The notes below the pieces were generated by a model. That model was not told the origin of the DNA. It worked only from the letters and a program-made list of their open reading frames with translations, and made no database searches. Made by a program: the position numbers and the translations under genes. From NCBI GenBank assembly GCA_046347045.1, contig JAXMGX010000002.1, forward strand, positions 354,454 to 418,453: 64,000 nucleotides of DNA, read 5' to 3'. Of this stretch, positions 44,739-52,951 are shown in pieces. Each line of letters begins with the position of its first letter. Positions within the stretch are counted from its first letter, which is position 1. The stretch is from ZC4RG30 sp046347045 (GTDB lineage Bacteria; Pseudomonadota; Gammaproteobacteria; Steroidobacterales; Steroidobacteraceae).

Positions 44739-45989
44739 ATGAGTTTCCAGCGCCGCAGCACACTCACCGTCCGCATCGGCAGTGTTGCCATCGGGTCCGC
44801 CGCACCGGTGGCCGTGCAGTCGATGACCAATACCGACACGGCGGATATCGAAGCTACCGTACGGCAGGTGCGCGACCTGGCGCGCGCCGGATCCGAACTG
44901 GTGCGCATCACCGTGAACAGCGCCGAGGCCGCCGCGGCGGTGGCACCGATCCGTGACCGGCTGCGCGCTGCGAGCGTGGCAGTGCCGCTGATCGGCGATT
45001 TCCACTTCAACGGCCACAAGCTGCTGCGCGAATACCCGGAGTGCGCGGCGGCGCTCGACAAGTACCGCATCAACCCGGGCAATGTCGGACGCGGCGCCAA
45101 GCGCGACAGCCAGTTCGCCGAAATGATCGAAATCGCCTGCAGGCTCGCCAAACCCGTGCGAATCGGCGTCAACTGGGGGAGCCTCGACCAGGACCTGCTG
45201 GCCCGGCTGATGGACGAGAACAACGCACTGCCGCAGCCCGCAAGCGCGCAGTCGGTGATGCGCGAGGCCATCGTGCGTTCGGCCATCGACAGTGCGGCGC
45301 TCGCCGTCAGTCTGGGGTTGCCGCGCGAGAAGATCATCCTGTCGGCGAAGGTGAGCGGCGTGCAGGATCTGATCGCCGTGTATCGCAGCCTCGCCTCGCG
45401 CTGCGACTATCCGCTGCACCTGGGCCTTACCGAGGCCGGCATGGGCAGCAAGGGCATCGTGGCCTCCACCGCGGGCATCGGCGTGCTGCTGGCCGAGGGC
45501 ATCGGCGACACCATCCGCGTGTCGCTGACGCCGGAGCCCGGCGGTGACCGCACGCAGGAAGTGATCGTGGCGCAGGAGATCCTGCAGACCATGGGCCTGC
45601 GGTCGTTCCTGCCGATGGTGGTGGCCTGCCCCGGCTGCGGCCGCACCACCAGCACCTATTTCCAGGAACTGGCACAGCGCATCCAGGGCCATATCCGTCA
45701 CCGCATGCCCACCTGGCGCGCCGAGCGCGAGGGCGTGGAGGAAATGACCGTCGCCGTGATGGGGTGCGTGGTCAATGGCCCGGGTGAGAGCCGCCATGCC
45801 AGCATCGGCATCAGCCTGCCCGGCACCGGCGAGCGGCCGGTGGCGCCGGTGTATGAAGATGGCCAGAAGACGGTGACGCTGAAGGGCGAACGCATCGCCG
45901 AGGAATTCCAGGAACTGCTCGAACGCTATGTGGAACGAACCTATCCGCGGCGCGCGCCGCAGCCCGCACACCAGGGAGTCGCGACATGA
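44739..45989 (+). CDS. ispG: 4-hydroxy-3-methylbut-2-en-1-yl diphosphate synthase
   Basis: IspG (GcpE) is the 4Fe-4S enzyme that makes HMBPP in the MEP isoprenoid pathway. The 416-residue protein shows APVAVQSMTNTDTAD, PLIGDFHFNGHKLL, YRINPGNVG, and the cluster ligands in VACPGCGRTT plus AVMGCVVNGPGESRHA. The stop overlaps the phhB start (ATGA). The absence of a ribosome-binding site together with a close -10 suggests leaderless translation. Confidence 0.97.
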   Translation: MSFQRRSTLTVRIGSVAIGSAAPVAVQSMTNTDTADIEATVRQVRDLARAGSELVRITVNSAEAAAAVAPIRDRLRAASVAVPLIGDFHFNGHKLLREYPECAAALDKYRINPGNVGRGAKRDSQFAEMIEIACRLAKPVRIGVNWGSLDQDLLARLMDENNALPQPASAQSVMREAIVRSAIDSAALAVSLGLPREKIILSAKVSGVQDLIAVYRSLASRCDYPLHLGLTEAGMGSKGIVASTAGIGVLLAEGIGDTIRVSLTPEPGGDRTQEVIVAQEILQTMGLRSFLPMVVACPGCGRTTSTYFQELAQRIQGHIRHRMPTWRAEREGVEEMTVAVMGCVVNGPGESRHASIGISLPGTGERPVAPVYEDGQKTVTLKGERIAEEFQELLERYVERTYPRRAPQPAHQGVAT

Positions 45990-46324
45990 CTGAACTTTCC
46001 GAACGCCGTTGCATACCTTGCGAGGGCGGTGTGGCGCCGCTGTCGCGCGCCGCCGCGGAAGAGGTGCTGCAGCGGCTGGACGAGAACTGGCAGCTCGCGG
46101 TGGATGCCAAGTCCATCCAGCGCGAATTCCGCTTCAAGGATTTCTTCCGCACGATGAGTTTCGTCAATGCGCTGGCGCATGTCGCGAACATCGAGGACCA
46201 CCACCCCGACCTGGAAGTGGGCTACAACTACTGCCGCGTGCGCTTCAGCACGCATGCCATCCACGGCCTGTCGGAGAACGACTTCATCTGCGCGGCAAAG
46301 ATCGACCTGCTCCCGACCAGCTAG
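45986..46324 (+). CDS. phhB: Pterin-4a-carbinolamine dehydratase
   Basis: PCD regenerates tetrahydrobiopterin-type cofactors for aromatic hydroxylases and can act as a transcription coactivator. The 112-residue protein has the PCD core FKDFFRTMSFVNALAHVANIEDHHPDLEVGYNYCRVRFSTHA, with the EDHHPD active-site box (residues about 70-75). It is coupled to ispG by an ATGA overlap. No phenylalanine hydroxylase gene is nearby. It is convergent with ubiI, 4 bases apart. Confidence 0.94.
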   Translation: MTELSERRCIPCEGGVAPLSRAAAEEVLQRLDENWQLAVDAKSIQREFRFKDFFRTMSFVNALAHVANIEDHHPDLEVGYNYCRVRFSTHAIHGLSENDFICAAKIDLLPTS

Positions 46325-46328
46325 CGCC

Positions 46329-47576
46329 TCATGTTCCCGGGGAGCCGGTGGTTCTCTGCCGCGCCGCGCGCGTGAAGAAGAACCGGCGCGCCAGCGATGA
46401 ACGCGCCACCAGCGACATGCCCGCGGTGGCGGCCATGCGGGTGATGTCGCCCGAGCCCGTGAACAGCGCGTCGAGGGCATCCATCATCGCACCGGTGACA
46501 GCGTTGCCGCTGCGCCGTTCGCGCGCATAGGCCTGCAGCGCGCGATCCGCGCCCACGCTCTCGCGCGCTGGCCGTGCGGCCAGTGCCGCGGCCAGCGCCG
46601 CGGCGTCTTGCAGTCCCTCGTTCACGCCCTGCCCGGCCAGCGGATGGATGACATGCGCGGCGTCGCCCACCAGCGCGCAGCGGCTGGCGGCGAAGCGCTG
46701 CGCCCGCATGTGGCGCAGCGGGAAGGCGGCGCGGGCGCTGGTGAGTTCCAGCCGACCCAGCACACCAGCGCTGGCGGCGGTGAGCGCCGCGGAGAATTCC
46801 GCCGCGGGCAGCGCCATCAGCCGTGCGGCTTCGGCGTCCTGCGCCGACCAGACGATGCTGGACTCGCCATTGGCCAGCGGCAGCAGTGCCAGCGGACCGG
46901 TGCGAAGGAAGCGCTGCCATGCCGTGTGCCGGTGGGGCCGCTCGCTGGACACCGTGGCCACGATGCCGCGCTCGCCATAAGGGCGCGAGTCCTCGCCGAT
47001 GCCCAGCAGACGCCGCACGGCGGAGTTGGCGCCATCGGCGCCCACTACGAGCTCTGCCTCGCAATGCCTCCCATCCAGTTCAACCCGCGCACCATCGGAC
47101 CCCACCTCGAGCGCAGTGACACTGGCTTTGACCGGCGTGATGCCCAGCGCCTCGCAACGCTGCAGCAGCGCGGCCTGCAGGTTGCGGTTCTCGACGATGC
47201 TGCCGAGATCCGCCTCGCCCACCTCAGCGGCATCGAAGCGCAGCACATCGGGACTGTCGGGCGGCGTGGTCTCGGACCACACCGCCATGCGCTCGTACGC
47301 GGCCACGCGCGACAAGTCCATGCACTGCCAGGCGCCGGCCTGCTGCAGCAGGCTGCGATTGCCGGGCGAGATCGCCGATACGCGCAGTTCATAGGCCGCG
47401 CCAGCGGGCAGCGGCGAAGCGGGCTCGGGCTCGAGCAGCAGGATGGAGGAAGGCGCCACGCGCGCGCACTGCACCAGCAGCAACGCCAGCGTGGAACCCA
47501 CCATGCCGCCGCCGACGATGACCACCTGGCAGCGCGCGGCGTTCACGGCACCGGTGCTCGCGGCAACCGTGCTCAT
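46329..47576 (-). CDS. ubiI: UbiI/UbiF-family FAD-dependent hydroxylase of ubiquinone synthesis
   Basis: The 415-residue flavoprotein monooxygenase has VVIVGGGMVGSTLALLL (FAD dinucleotide fold), YELRVSAISPGNRSLL, VVGADGANSAVRRLLG (the DG motif), and CALVGDAAHVIHPLAGQGVNEGLQDAAAL (GD motif). It belongs to the UbiH/UbiI/UbiF group that hydroxylates the quinone ring. By position after ubiH (E. coli pepP-ubiH-visC order) it is most likely UbiI; UbiF activity cannot be excluded. Start ATG 47576 overlaps the ubiH stop. Confidence 0.88.
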   Translation of the reverse strand: MSTVAASTGAVNAARCQVVIVGGGMVGSTLALLLVQCARVAPSSILLLEPEPASPLPAGAAYELRVSAISPGNRSLLQQAGAWQCMDLSRVAAYERMAVWSETTPPDSPDVLRFDAAEVGEADLGSIVENRNLQAALLQRCEALGITPVKASVTALEVGSDGARVELDGRHCEAELVVGADGANSAVRRLLGIGEDSRPYGERGIVATVSSERPHRHTAWQRFLRTGPLALLPLANGESSIVWSAQDAEAARLMALPAAEFSAALTAASAGVLGRLELTSARAAFPLRHMRAQRFAASRCALVGDAAHVIHPLAGQGVNEGLQDAAALAAALAARPARESVGADRALQAYARERRSGNAVTGAMMDALDALFTGSGDITRMAATAGMSLVARSSLARRFFFTRAARQRTTGSPGT

Positions 47577-48808
47577 GGCATCAGACCGCGGGTGAGACGT
47601 GGCGCGCGGGCGCCGAAGCCCAGGCTCACGCGGCTGAGCGCACGCTTGGCAGGCGGCAGCAGGTCGAATGCCAACAGCCCCGCGTCGCGCGCCAGCGCCA
47701 CGGCGGGATTGGTGTTGGAAAACGTGCGCACCAGCGTGTCGGTGAAGCGCACCACGCCACCGCGGTCGGCTTTGCGGCGCGCGGCGAAATCGGCCAGCAC
47801 CTCGTCGCTGCCTGGATCGGCCGGCCCCGCCGCCAGCACCTCGGCCAGTTCCGCCGCATCGCGCAGACCCAGGTTGAAACCCTGTCCCGCCACCGGATGC
47901 AACAGCTGCGAGGCATTGCCCAGCATGGCGATGCGATGGGCCACGGCCTCGCTGCTGCGTGACAGCGCCAGCGGATAGGGCACACGGCGGCCCAGTTCCA
48001 TCGCCCGGCCCGCGCGCCAGCCAAATGCCTGCTGCCATTCGGCGAGGAACGCGGGCGCTTCGAGCGCGAGCAGACGCTTGGCATCGTCGGGGCGCGCGGC
48101 CCACACCAGGGTCCGCCAGTTGTGCTGTGCGGCGCCGCGCAGCGGCAGCAGCGCCATCGGTCCGGCGGCAGTGAAGCGTTCATAGGCGGTGCCGTCATTG
48201 GCCTGGTCGGTGCGGATCGCCGCCACCACCGCCACCTGGTGGTAATCATCGACCATTGCCGACAGTCCCGCGGCCTCGCGCACCAGCGAGTTCGCGCCAT
48301 CCGCCGCCACGACCAGCCGCGCGTCGATGCGCTGCGCGCCCATGGAGCCGGTCGCAGTGGATTCAAGCGCAAGGCCCACCGCATCGCTGCCGGGTTCCAC
48401 GGCACTCACCCGCATGGGCATGAAGAGCGTGACATTGCCGGTGTGCCGCAGGCCCTCCCACAGCACACGACCCAGTACGCGATTGGGCACCACATAGCCC
48501 AGTGCCGGCACGCCGAAATCCTTCGCGGCCAACCGCGCGAAGCCGAACCGCCCCGCATCCGAGACATGGATGTCGGTGATGGGCGCGGCGTCGGGCTCCA
48601 TGGCAGCCCACAGCCCGACCGCCTCGAACACCCGCCGGCTGGCATTGCCCAGCGCGGTGGTGCGCTCATCGAAGCTGGGTTGGGATGCGGAGTCCGGCGC
48701 GAAGGCTTCGACCAGCGCGATGCGCAGCTTGGACGCCGACAGCGCCACCGCGAGGCTGGCGCCCACCAGCCCGCCACCGACGATGGCCAGGTCGAATCGC
48801 TCGGCCAT
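47573..48808 (-). CDS. ubiH: 2-octaprenyl-6-methoxyphenol hydroxylase UbiH
   Basis: UbiH is a FAD monooxygenase of aerobic ubiquinone synthesis. The 411-residue protein shows LAIVGGGLVGASLAVAL, FDERTTALGNASRRV, ITDIHVSDAGRFGF (a UbiH-typical segment), VVAADGANSLVREAAG and IAMLGNASQLLHPVAGQGFNLGLRDAAEL. The start at 48808 (MAERFDLA) follows pepP by 10 bases. It is followed by the coupled ubiI gene, giving two paralogous hydroxylases in a row. Confidence 0.93.
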   Translation of the reverse strand: MAERFDLAIVGGGLVGASLAVALSASKLRIALVEAFAPDSASQPSFDERTTALGNASRRVFEAVGLWAAMEPDAAPITDIHVSDAGRFGFARLAAKDFGVPALGYVVPNRVLGRVLWEGLRHTGNVTLFMPMRVSAVEPGSDAVGLALESTATGSMGAQRIDARLVVAADGANSLVREAAGLSAMVDDYHQVAVVAAIRTDQANDGTAYERFTAAGPMALLPLRGAAQHNWRTLVWAARPDDAKRLLALEAPAFLAEWQQAFGWRAGRAMELGRRVPYPLALSRSSEAVAHRIAMLGNASQLLHPVAGQGFNLGLRDAAELAEVLAAGPADPGSDEVLADFAARRKADRGGVVRFTDTLVRTFSNTNPAVALARDAGLLAFDLLPPAKRALSRVSLGFGARAPRLTRGLMP

Positions 48809-48818
48809 CGGCGACCCG

Positions 48819-50186
48819 CTACGCCACGCGGCGGGACATGACCGCCTCGATGGCGTCCGGATCGCTGGGCACATCGCCGGTGAGCACCTCGCAGCCCTGT
48901 GCGGTGACCATCACGTCATCTTCGATGCGGATGCCCAGGTTCCAGAACCGCTTGGGCACGCCGCGCGTGCCGGCAGGAATGTAAATGCCCGGCTCCACCG
49001 TCATCACCATGCCCGGCTCGAGCACGCGCCATTCATCGCCCACTTTGTAGTCGCCCACGTCATGCACATCGAGACCCAGCCAGTGGCCGGTGCGGTGCAT
49101 GAAGAACTTGCGGTAGGCGCCATCCTTGATCAGCTTGGGCACGCGGCCCTTAAGCAGGCCCAGGTCCACCAGCCCGCGGGTGATGACATCCACCGCTGCC
49201 TCGTGGGCCTGGTTCCAGTGGTTGCCGGGTTTCGTGGCGGCGATGGCTGCCTGCTGCGCCTCGAGCACCACTTCGTACACCGCGCGCTGCGCCGGCGTGA
49301 AGCTGCCATTCACCGGCCAGGTGCGGGTGATGTCGGAGGCATAGCTCTGGTATTCGCAGCCCGCATCCACCAGCAGCAGCTCGCCATCGGCCAGCCGCGC
49401 GTCGTTCTCGCGGTAGTGCAGGATGCAGGAGTTGGCGCCGCCGCCGCAGATGGGCTGGTAGGCCGCGGTGGCGTTGTTCAGGCCGTACTCATGCATGAGT
49501 TCGGCCGCGATCTCGAACTCGTAGCGGCCGGGCGCGGTGTAGCGCATGGCGCGCAGCTGCGCGGCGGCAGCGATGCGCGCGGCCTCGCGCATCAGTCCCG
49601 CCTCGACGCGGCTCTTGTACAGCCGCATGTCGTGCAGCACATGATCCAGCGCCACCATCTCCTGCGGCGGATGCTTGCCCAGTCGGGGCGCCTGCCCGCG
49701 CAGCGTGGCCAGCCATCCCAGCATGCGCTGGTCGAACTCCGGGTGACCCATGGCGTAGTACACGCGCTCGCGGTTCTCCATCAGTCCCGGCAGGATCTCG
49801 TCCATGTCGGAGATGGGGAAGGCGTCATCGGCCGCATGACGCTCGACGGCGCCGCGGGGGCCCGCGCGCCTGCCGTCCCAGGTCTCGCGCAGCGGGTCGC
49901 GGTCGCGCACGAACAGGATGTACTCGGCCGCATCGCGGCCCGGTACCAGCACTGCCACCGCTTCGGGCTCGTCGAAACCGGTGAGATAGTGGAAGTCACT
50001 GTCCTGCCGGTAGGGATGTTCCACATCGCTGTTGCGATGGCGCACGGGCGCTGCGGGCAGGATGGCGATGGCGTTCCTGCCCATCAGTCGCGCGAGCTGG
50101 CGGCGCCGGCGCGCGTATTCGGCATTGCCGGCCTTGAGCTGGGCTGCGCGCGCCGCCACCGCGGCGGATCCAGTGCGGCGGATCAA
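48819..50186 (-). CDS. pepP: Xaa-Pro aminopeptidase PepP
   Basis: PepP is a cytosolic metallopeptidase that removes N-terminal residues preceding proline. The 455-residue protein has an N-terminal AMP_N domain (DSDFHYLTGFDEPEAVAVL) and a C-terminal pita-bread domain. Metal ligands are visible in LLLVDAGCEYQSYASDITRTWP (two Asp), HRTGHWLGLDVHD (His), MVMTVEPGIYI (Glu) and GIRIEDDVMV (Glu). It lies between ygfB (overlapping ATGA) and ubiH, as in E. coli. Confidence 0.96.
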   Translation of the reverse strand: MIRRTGSAAVAARAAQLKAGNAEYARRRRQLARLMGRNAIAILPAAPVRHRNSDVEHPYRQDSDFHYLTGFDEPEAVAVLVPGRDAAEYILFVRDRDPLRETWDGRRAGPRGAVERHAADDAFPISDMDEILPGLMENRERVYYAMGHPEFDQRMLGWLATLRGQAPRLGKHPPQEMVALDHVLHDMRLYKSRVEAGLMREAARIAAAAQLRAMRYTAPGRYEFEIAAELMHEYGLNNATAAYQPICGGGANSCILHYRENDARLADGELLLVDAGCEYQSYASDITRTWPVNGSFTPAQRAVYEVVLEAQQAAIAATKPGNHWNQAHEAAVDVITRGLVDLGLLKGRVPKLIKDGAYRKFFMHRTGHWLGLDVHDVGDYKVGDEWRVLEPGMVMTVEPGIYIPAGTRGVPKRFWNLGIRIEDDVMVTAQGCEVLTGDVPSDPDAIEAVMSRRVA

Positions 50187-50749
50187 TGCAGTGTTTCCCG
50201 GGGGCCGGTGGACGGGGGCTCGCGCAGCGGCTGCAGGTGCTCATACAGCAGCTGCACGCCCACGCGCACGAACTCCACGAGTTCGGCGTAGGCGGCTTCG
50301 TTGGTCTCGGGATCGTCATCGGGATCGACGTCGACGTGGGTGATCTCGGTCATGTCACGCACCACCTCGGCGGCCTCGCCTTCGAGGCCCGAGGCCTCGG
50401 GCAGACCGGAGCCGGTGCCCAGACCGTAGAGGAATCCCTGGCACCACTCGCCCAGTGCGCTGGTGCGATCGCCGATGGAGGCCTCGTCGCTGGGCAGCAG
50501 TGGCTGGAAGGACATGGCGCCATCGCCCAGCGCGCCGCAGGTGGAGTCGAAGATGGCCCTGAGGCTCTCGGCGGTGAGCTCGTCCGCCCGGCCGTCGGGC
50601 AGGATCTCGGCCAGCCAGTCATCGAGCGAGCACTGCATGGAGCACAACGAGCCCACCAGCGTCCCATGCGCCTCGGCCGCGTCGGTCAGGGCGTGGGACT
50701 GCGTGAGGACACGCTGCAACTCGTCAAATGGCGGGGCCTGCTCCGGCAT
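50183..50749 (-). CDS. ygfB: UPF0149 family protein (YgfB/YecA-like)
   Basis: The 188-residue acidic protein matches UPF0149: FDELQRVLTQSHALTDAAEAHGTLVGSLC, SDEASIGDRTSALGEWCQGFLYGLG and the C-terminal AAYAELVEFVRVGVQLLYEHL. In Pseudomonas, YgfB has been linked to repression of alpA and beta-lactam tolerance; here this is only a family statement. It heads the ygfB-pepP-ubiH-ubiI operon and is divergent from zapB/zapA. Confidence 0.92.
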   Translation of the reverse strand: MPEQAPPFDELQRVLTQSHALTDAAEAHGTLVGSLCSMQCSLDDWLAEILPDGRADELTAESLRAIFDSTCGALGDGAMSFQPLLPSDEASIGDRTSALGEWCQGFLYGLGTGSGLPEASGLEGEAAEVVRDMTEITHVDVDPDDDPETNEAAYAELVEFVRVGVQLLYEHLQPLREPPSTGPRETLH

Positions 50750-50783
50750 CGAGGTGCATTATGCCTCATTGAATGCGCCGCAA

Positions 50784-50813
50784 TTGACCCCCGACGGGCC
50801 CTGCGGGCACTAT
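50784..50813 (+). promoter_or_regulatory. Candidate promoter of zapB-zapA
   Basis: TTGACC (50784-50789), an 18-base spacer, and CACTAT (50808-50813), 9 bases before the zapB-like ATG. The predicted transcript would have at most a few untranslated bases. Confidence 0.5.
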
Positions 50814-50822
50814 TGAGCGCGC

Positions 50823-51056
50823 ATGAGCCACAACAACAAGAATGCCGTCGTCGAAACGGAGCTTTCGCGCCTCGAGGTACGCGTCGGCGAACTGCTCACG
50901 CTGGTGCAGCAGCTCACCGAAGAAAACCGCGCGCTGCGCCACCGCCAGGACAGCCTCAGCAACGAACGGGCCACACTGCTGCAGAAGAACGAGCAGGTGC
51001 GTACCCGCGTCGAGGCCATGATCGGGCGCCTGCGGGCGCTGGAAACCGGCGCATGA
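50823..51056 (+). CDS. ZapB-like small coiled-coil division protein
   Basis: The 77-residue product is almost entirely predicted coiled coil: ETELSRLEVRVGELLTLVQQL, then TEENRALRHRQDSLSNERATL. It resembles the TIGR02449/ZapB-type proteins found immediately before zapA in gammaproteobacteria. ZapB bridges ZapA and the nucleoid-anchoring MatP in E. coli. Sequence similarity in coiled coils is weak evidence, so the call leans on gene order. It overlaps zapA by ATGA. Confidence 0.8.
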   Translation: MSHNNKNAVVETELSRLEVRVGELLTLVQQLTEENRALRHRQDSLSNERATLLQKNEQVRTRVEAMIGRLRALETGA

Positions 51057-51364
51057 GCGCGGGCGATCCGGTCAGCGTCCAGATCCTCGACAAGGAATAC
51101 CTGATCGCGTGCCCGCCCGAGGAGCAGGACGACCTGCTGCGCGCGGCCACGCTGCTGAACCAGCGTCTGAAGAACATCCGCGAACAGGGCAAGGTCATGG
51201 GCACCGAACGCCTGGTGATCATGGCGGCGCTGAACATGGCCAATGAGCTCGCCAAGATCGCCTCGCGCGAGGAGCGCGCCACCTCCGAGCTGGGCTCGCG
51301 GGTGCGCGGCATGCGCGAACGGGTGGAACGCGCGCTGGTTCACGGGCAGCAGCTCGAACTGTAG
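51053..51364 (+). CDS. zapA: Cell division protein ZapA
   Basis: ZapA binds and bundles FtsZ filaments. The 103-residue protein has the ZapA globular head (VSVQILDKEYLIACPPEEQDDLLRAATLLNQRLK, in two parts: ILDKEYLIACPPEEQ and LLRAATLLNQRLK), then TERLVIMAALNMANELAK and a coiled-coil tail. I chose ATG 51053, which overlaps the upstream stop. The 6S RNA gene begins within 10-15 bases of its stop, the standard zapA-ssrS-ygfA order. Confidence 0.96.
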   Translation: MSAGDPVSVQILDKEYLIACPPEEQDDLLRAATLLNQRLKNIREQGKVMGTERLVIMAALNMANELAKIASREERATSELGSRVRGMRERVERALVHGQQLEL

Positions 51365-51370
51365 TAAAAT

Positions 51371-51572
51371 GGTGCTGCGCCGCCTGCGGTGTTCGATACG
51401 CGAGCCGGGTTACCCTCGGACCTAATTGAAAACCCAGGGGCGGGTTATCGGCAGCACTGTGCATGTCCGCCCCGAGCGGAAAGCCTTACCTGCCGCCTGC
51501 CTGCCCCACCTGTTGCTCCGGTTCGAGAGCAACGGTTCGCACCGGCACAGGCGGGTGGCGCCTCTCCTTTCT
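51371..51572 (+). ncRNA. ssrS: 6S RNA
   Basis: 6S RNA mimics an open promoter and sequesters sigma70 RNA polymerase in stationary phase. The segment between zapA and ygfA pairs at its ends (GCGCCGCCTG with CAGGCGGGTGGCGC). It contains the conserved stretches GTTCGATACGCGAGCCGGGT, GTGCATGTCCGCCCCGAGCGG plus AAGCCTTAC, and a closing hairpin around TTGCTCCGGTTCGAGAGCAA. TAAAAT at 51365-51370 could be the -10. End points are estimated to within about 5 bases. Confidence 0.9.
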
Positions 51573-51582
51573 GCCCGCGACC

Positions 51583-52191
51583 GTGAACGCACCCCCTCCC
51601 ACTGACCTTCCCGCGCTGCGTCGCTGGCTGCGAGCCCGGCGCCGCGCGATCACCGGTCCCGCCCGCCGCGATGCGGCGCTGCGCGTTGCCCGCCTCGTCG
51701 ATGCCGCGCGCTGGCTGAAGCCCGGCCGCCGGATCGGCCTCTATCTGGCCATGCCCGACGAGCTGGATACCGCGCCGCTGCTGTCGCTGACGCAGCAGCG
51801 GGGTTGCAGCATCGCCGTGCCGCGCATCACCAGCACTCGCCACAACCGCATGCGCTTCGAGCAGCTCACCGGCCCCTTGCGGCGCGGCGCCTTCGGCATC
51901 AGCGAGCCCGACGCAGGCCTCTGCGTCCCGGCGCGCAGCCTCGACGTGGTGTTCATGCCGCTGGTGGGATTCGATCGCGAGGGCAATCGCATCGGCATGG
52001 GGCGCGGCTTTTACGACCGGTTCTTCGCACATCGCGCCCGCATGCACCACTGGCGTCGCCCGCTGCTGGTGGGCATCGCCTATGACGAGCAATGCGTGCC
52101 GACGCTGCACCCTTCTCGGCACGACGTGCCGCTGGATGCCCTTGTGACGCAGTCCACAGTGCTGCGATTCCGCCGGAGACCCACCCGATGA
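51583..52191 (+). CDS. ygfA: 5-formyltetrahydrofolate cyclo-ligase
   Basis: The enzyme converts 5-formyl-THF to 5,10-methenyl-THF using ATP. The 202-residue protein has LRRWLRARRRAITGPARRDAA at the start, then RRGAFGISEP and the signature VFMPLVGFDREGNRIGMGRGFYDRFF. I chose GTG 51583 because the sequence upstream is 6S RNA. Processing of ssrS and ygfA from one transcript is known in other gammaproteobacteria. Its end overlaps the EVE-domain gene by 4 bases (ATGA). Confidence 0.94.
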   Translation: MNAPPPTDLPALRRWLRARRRAITGPARRDAALRVARLVDAARWLKPGRRIGLYLAMPDELDTAPLLSLTQQRGCSIAVPRITSTRHNRMRFEQLTGPLRRGAFGISEPDAGLCVPARSLDVVFMPLVGFDREGNRIGMGRGFYDRFFAHRARMHHWRRPLLVGIAYDEQCVPTLHPSRHDVPLDALVTQSTVLRFRRRPTR

Positions 52192-52655
52192 GCTACTGGT
52201 TGCTGAAGAGCGAACCCGACACCTTCGGTATCGATGACCTCGCGAAGGCGAAGGATCGCACCACGAGCTGGGAGGGGGTGCGCAACTTCCAGGCACGCAA
52301 CATGCTCCGCGACGAGATCAAGGCCGGGGACCTCGCCTTCTTCTACCACTCCTCGTGTCCCGAGCCCGGCATCGCCGGCATCGTCGAGGTGGTGCGCGGC
52401 GGTTATCCGGACGCGTCGGCATGGCGCCGCGGCAGCCCGTATCACGATGCAAAAAGCCCGCAAAACAAGCCACTTTGGTACACGGTTGATGTTCAACTGA
52501 AGCAGCGGGTCGAACCGCTGCTGTCACTCGCCACGCTGCGCTCGCATGCCGATGGCAAGCTCGCCGACATGCTGTTGCTGCGACGGGGCAACCGCTTGTC
52601 GGTGATGCCGGTGAGTGCCGCGCAGTGGAGATTCATTCTCTCTCTCATGCGGTGA
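52188..52655 (+). CDS. EVE-domain protein
   Basis: The 155-residue product is a stand-alone EVE (PUA-like) domain: MSYWLLKSEPDTFGIDDLA, TSWEGVRNFQARNML, GDLAFFYHSSCPEPGIAGIVEV and the closing LRRGNRLSVMPVSAAQWRFIL. EVE domains bind modified bases in nucleic acids; the role of the house-keeping bacterial form is not established. The start at 52188 overlaps the ygfA stop, so it is the last gene of the zapA run. Confidence 0.93.
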   Translation: MSYWLLKSEPDTFGIDDLAKAKDRTTSWEGVRNFQARNMLRDEIKAGDLAFFYHSSCPEPGIAGIVEVVRGGYPDASAWRRGSPYHDAKSPQNKPLWYTVDVQLKQRVEPLLSLATLRSHADGKLADMLLLRRGNRLSVMPVSAAQWRFILSLMR

Positions 52656-52712
52656 GCGCATCCATCGACCGATGGGCGAGCGCATCGATGGGTGTCGCCG
52701 ATGGATCGCATG

Positions 52713-52730
52713 CGACCCATGCATGGGTCG
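52713..52730. repeat. Perfect 18-bp palindrome upstream of the Lys/Ala peptide gene
   Basis: CGACCCATGCATGGGTCG is its own reverse complement. It lies 40 bases upstream of the -35 of the small peptide gene. It sits in a stretch with three CGATGG copies (about 52674-52704) and further ATCGAT-like motifs. Its symmetry fits a dimeric regulator operator, but no regulator gene adjoins it. Confidence 0.7.
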
Positions 52731-52770
52731 ATGATCGGTTGCCTCGACGCAACGTCGCTACCATGCTTGC

Positions 52771-52798
52771 TTGTATTTTTGCAACGCGTGTATATACT
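52771..52798 (+). promoter_or_regulatory. Strong sigma70-type promoter of the Lys/Ala peptide gene
   Basis: TTGTAT (52771-52776), a 16-base spacer, and TATACT (52793-52798), in an AT-rich patch that stands out from the GC-rich background. The predicted start near 52805 leaves a leader of about 30 bases with CTGGAG as ribosome-binding site. Confidence 0.7.
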
Positions 52799-52833
52799 CG
52801 GTCCCCGGACTAACCTGTAACTGGAGAACTCTC

Positions 52834-52884
52834 ATGGCGAAAGCCAAGAAGAAGGCCAAGAAAAAGGCCGCTAAGAAGAAGTAA
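52834..52884 (+). CDS. 16-residue Lys/Ala-only peptide
   Basis: ATG to TAA encodes MAKAKKKAKKKAAKKK: besides Met, only Ala and Lys, with ten lysines. CTGGAG sits eight to nine bases before the ATG, and the gene has its own promoter and terminator, so translation looks intended. The sequence resembles the lysine-rich repeats of histone-H1-like and AlgP-type bacterial proteins, which suggests nucleic-acid or polyanion binding. That is inference. Alternatively the 170-180 nt transcript acts mainly as an RNA. It is too short for standard gene finders. Confidence 0.7.
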   Translation: MAKAKKKAKKKAAKKK

Positions 52885-52895
52885 CTCGATGGTGT

Positions 52896-52929
52896 GCGGC
52901 GGGTGAAGATGAAAATCCTCACTCGCCGC
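52896..52929 (+). other. Stem-loop after the Lys/Ala peptide
   Basis: GCGGCGGGTGA pairs with TCACTCGCCGC across a 12-base loop, an 11-pair stem with one G-U. It begins 11 bases after the peptide stop and is followed 22 bases later by the terminator hairpin, so the 3' half of the small transcript is highly structured. Confidence 0.65.
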
Positions 52930-52951
52930 GACACCAGAAAAGATACTTAAA

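Noticed and set aside
51463..51582. N-terminal extension of ygfA starting at the ATG at 51463
   Set aside because: It lies inside the 6S RNA gene. Family homology starts right after the GTG at 51583.
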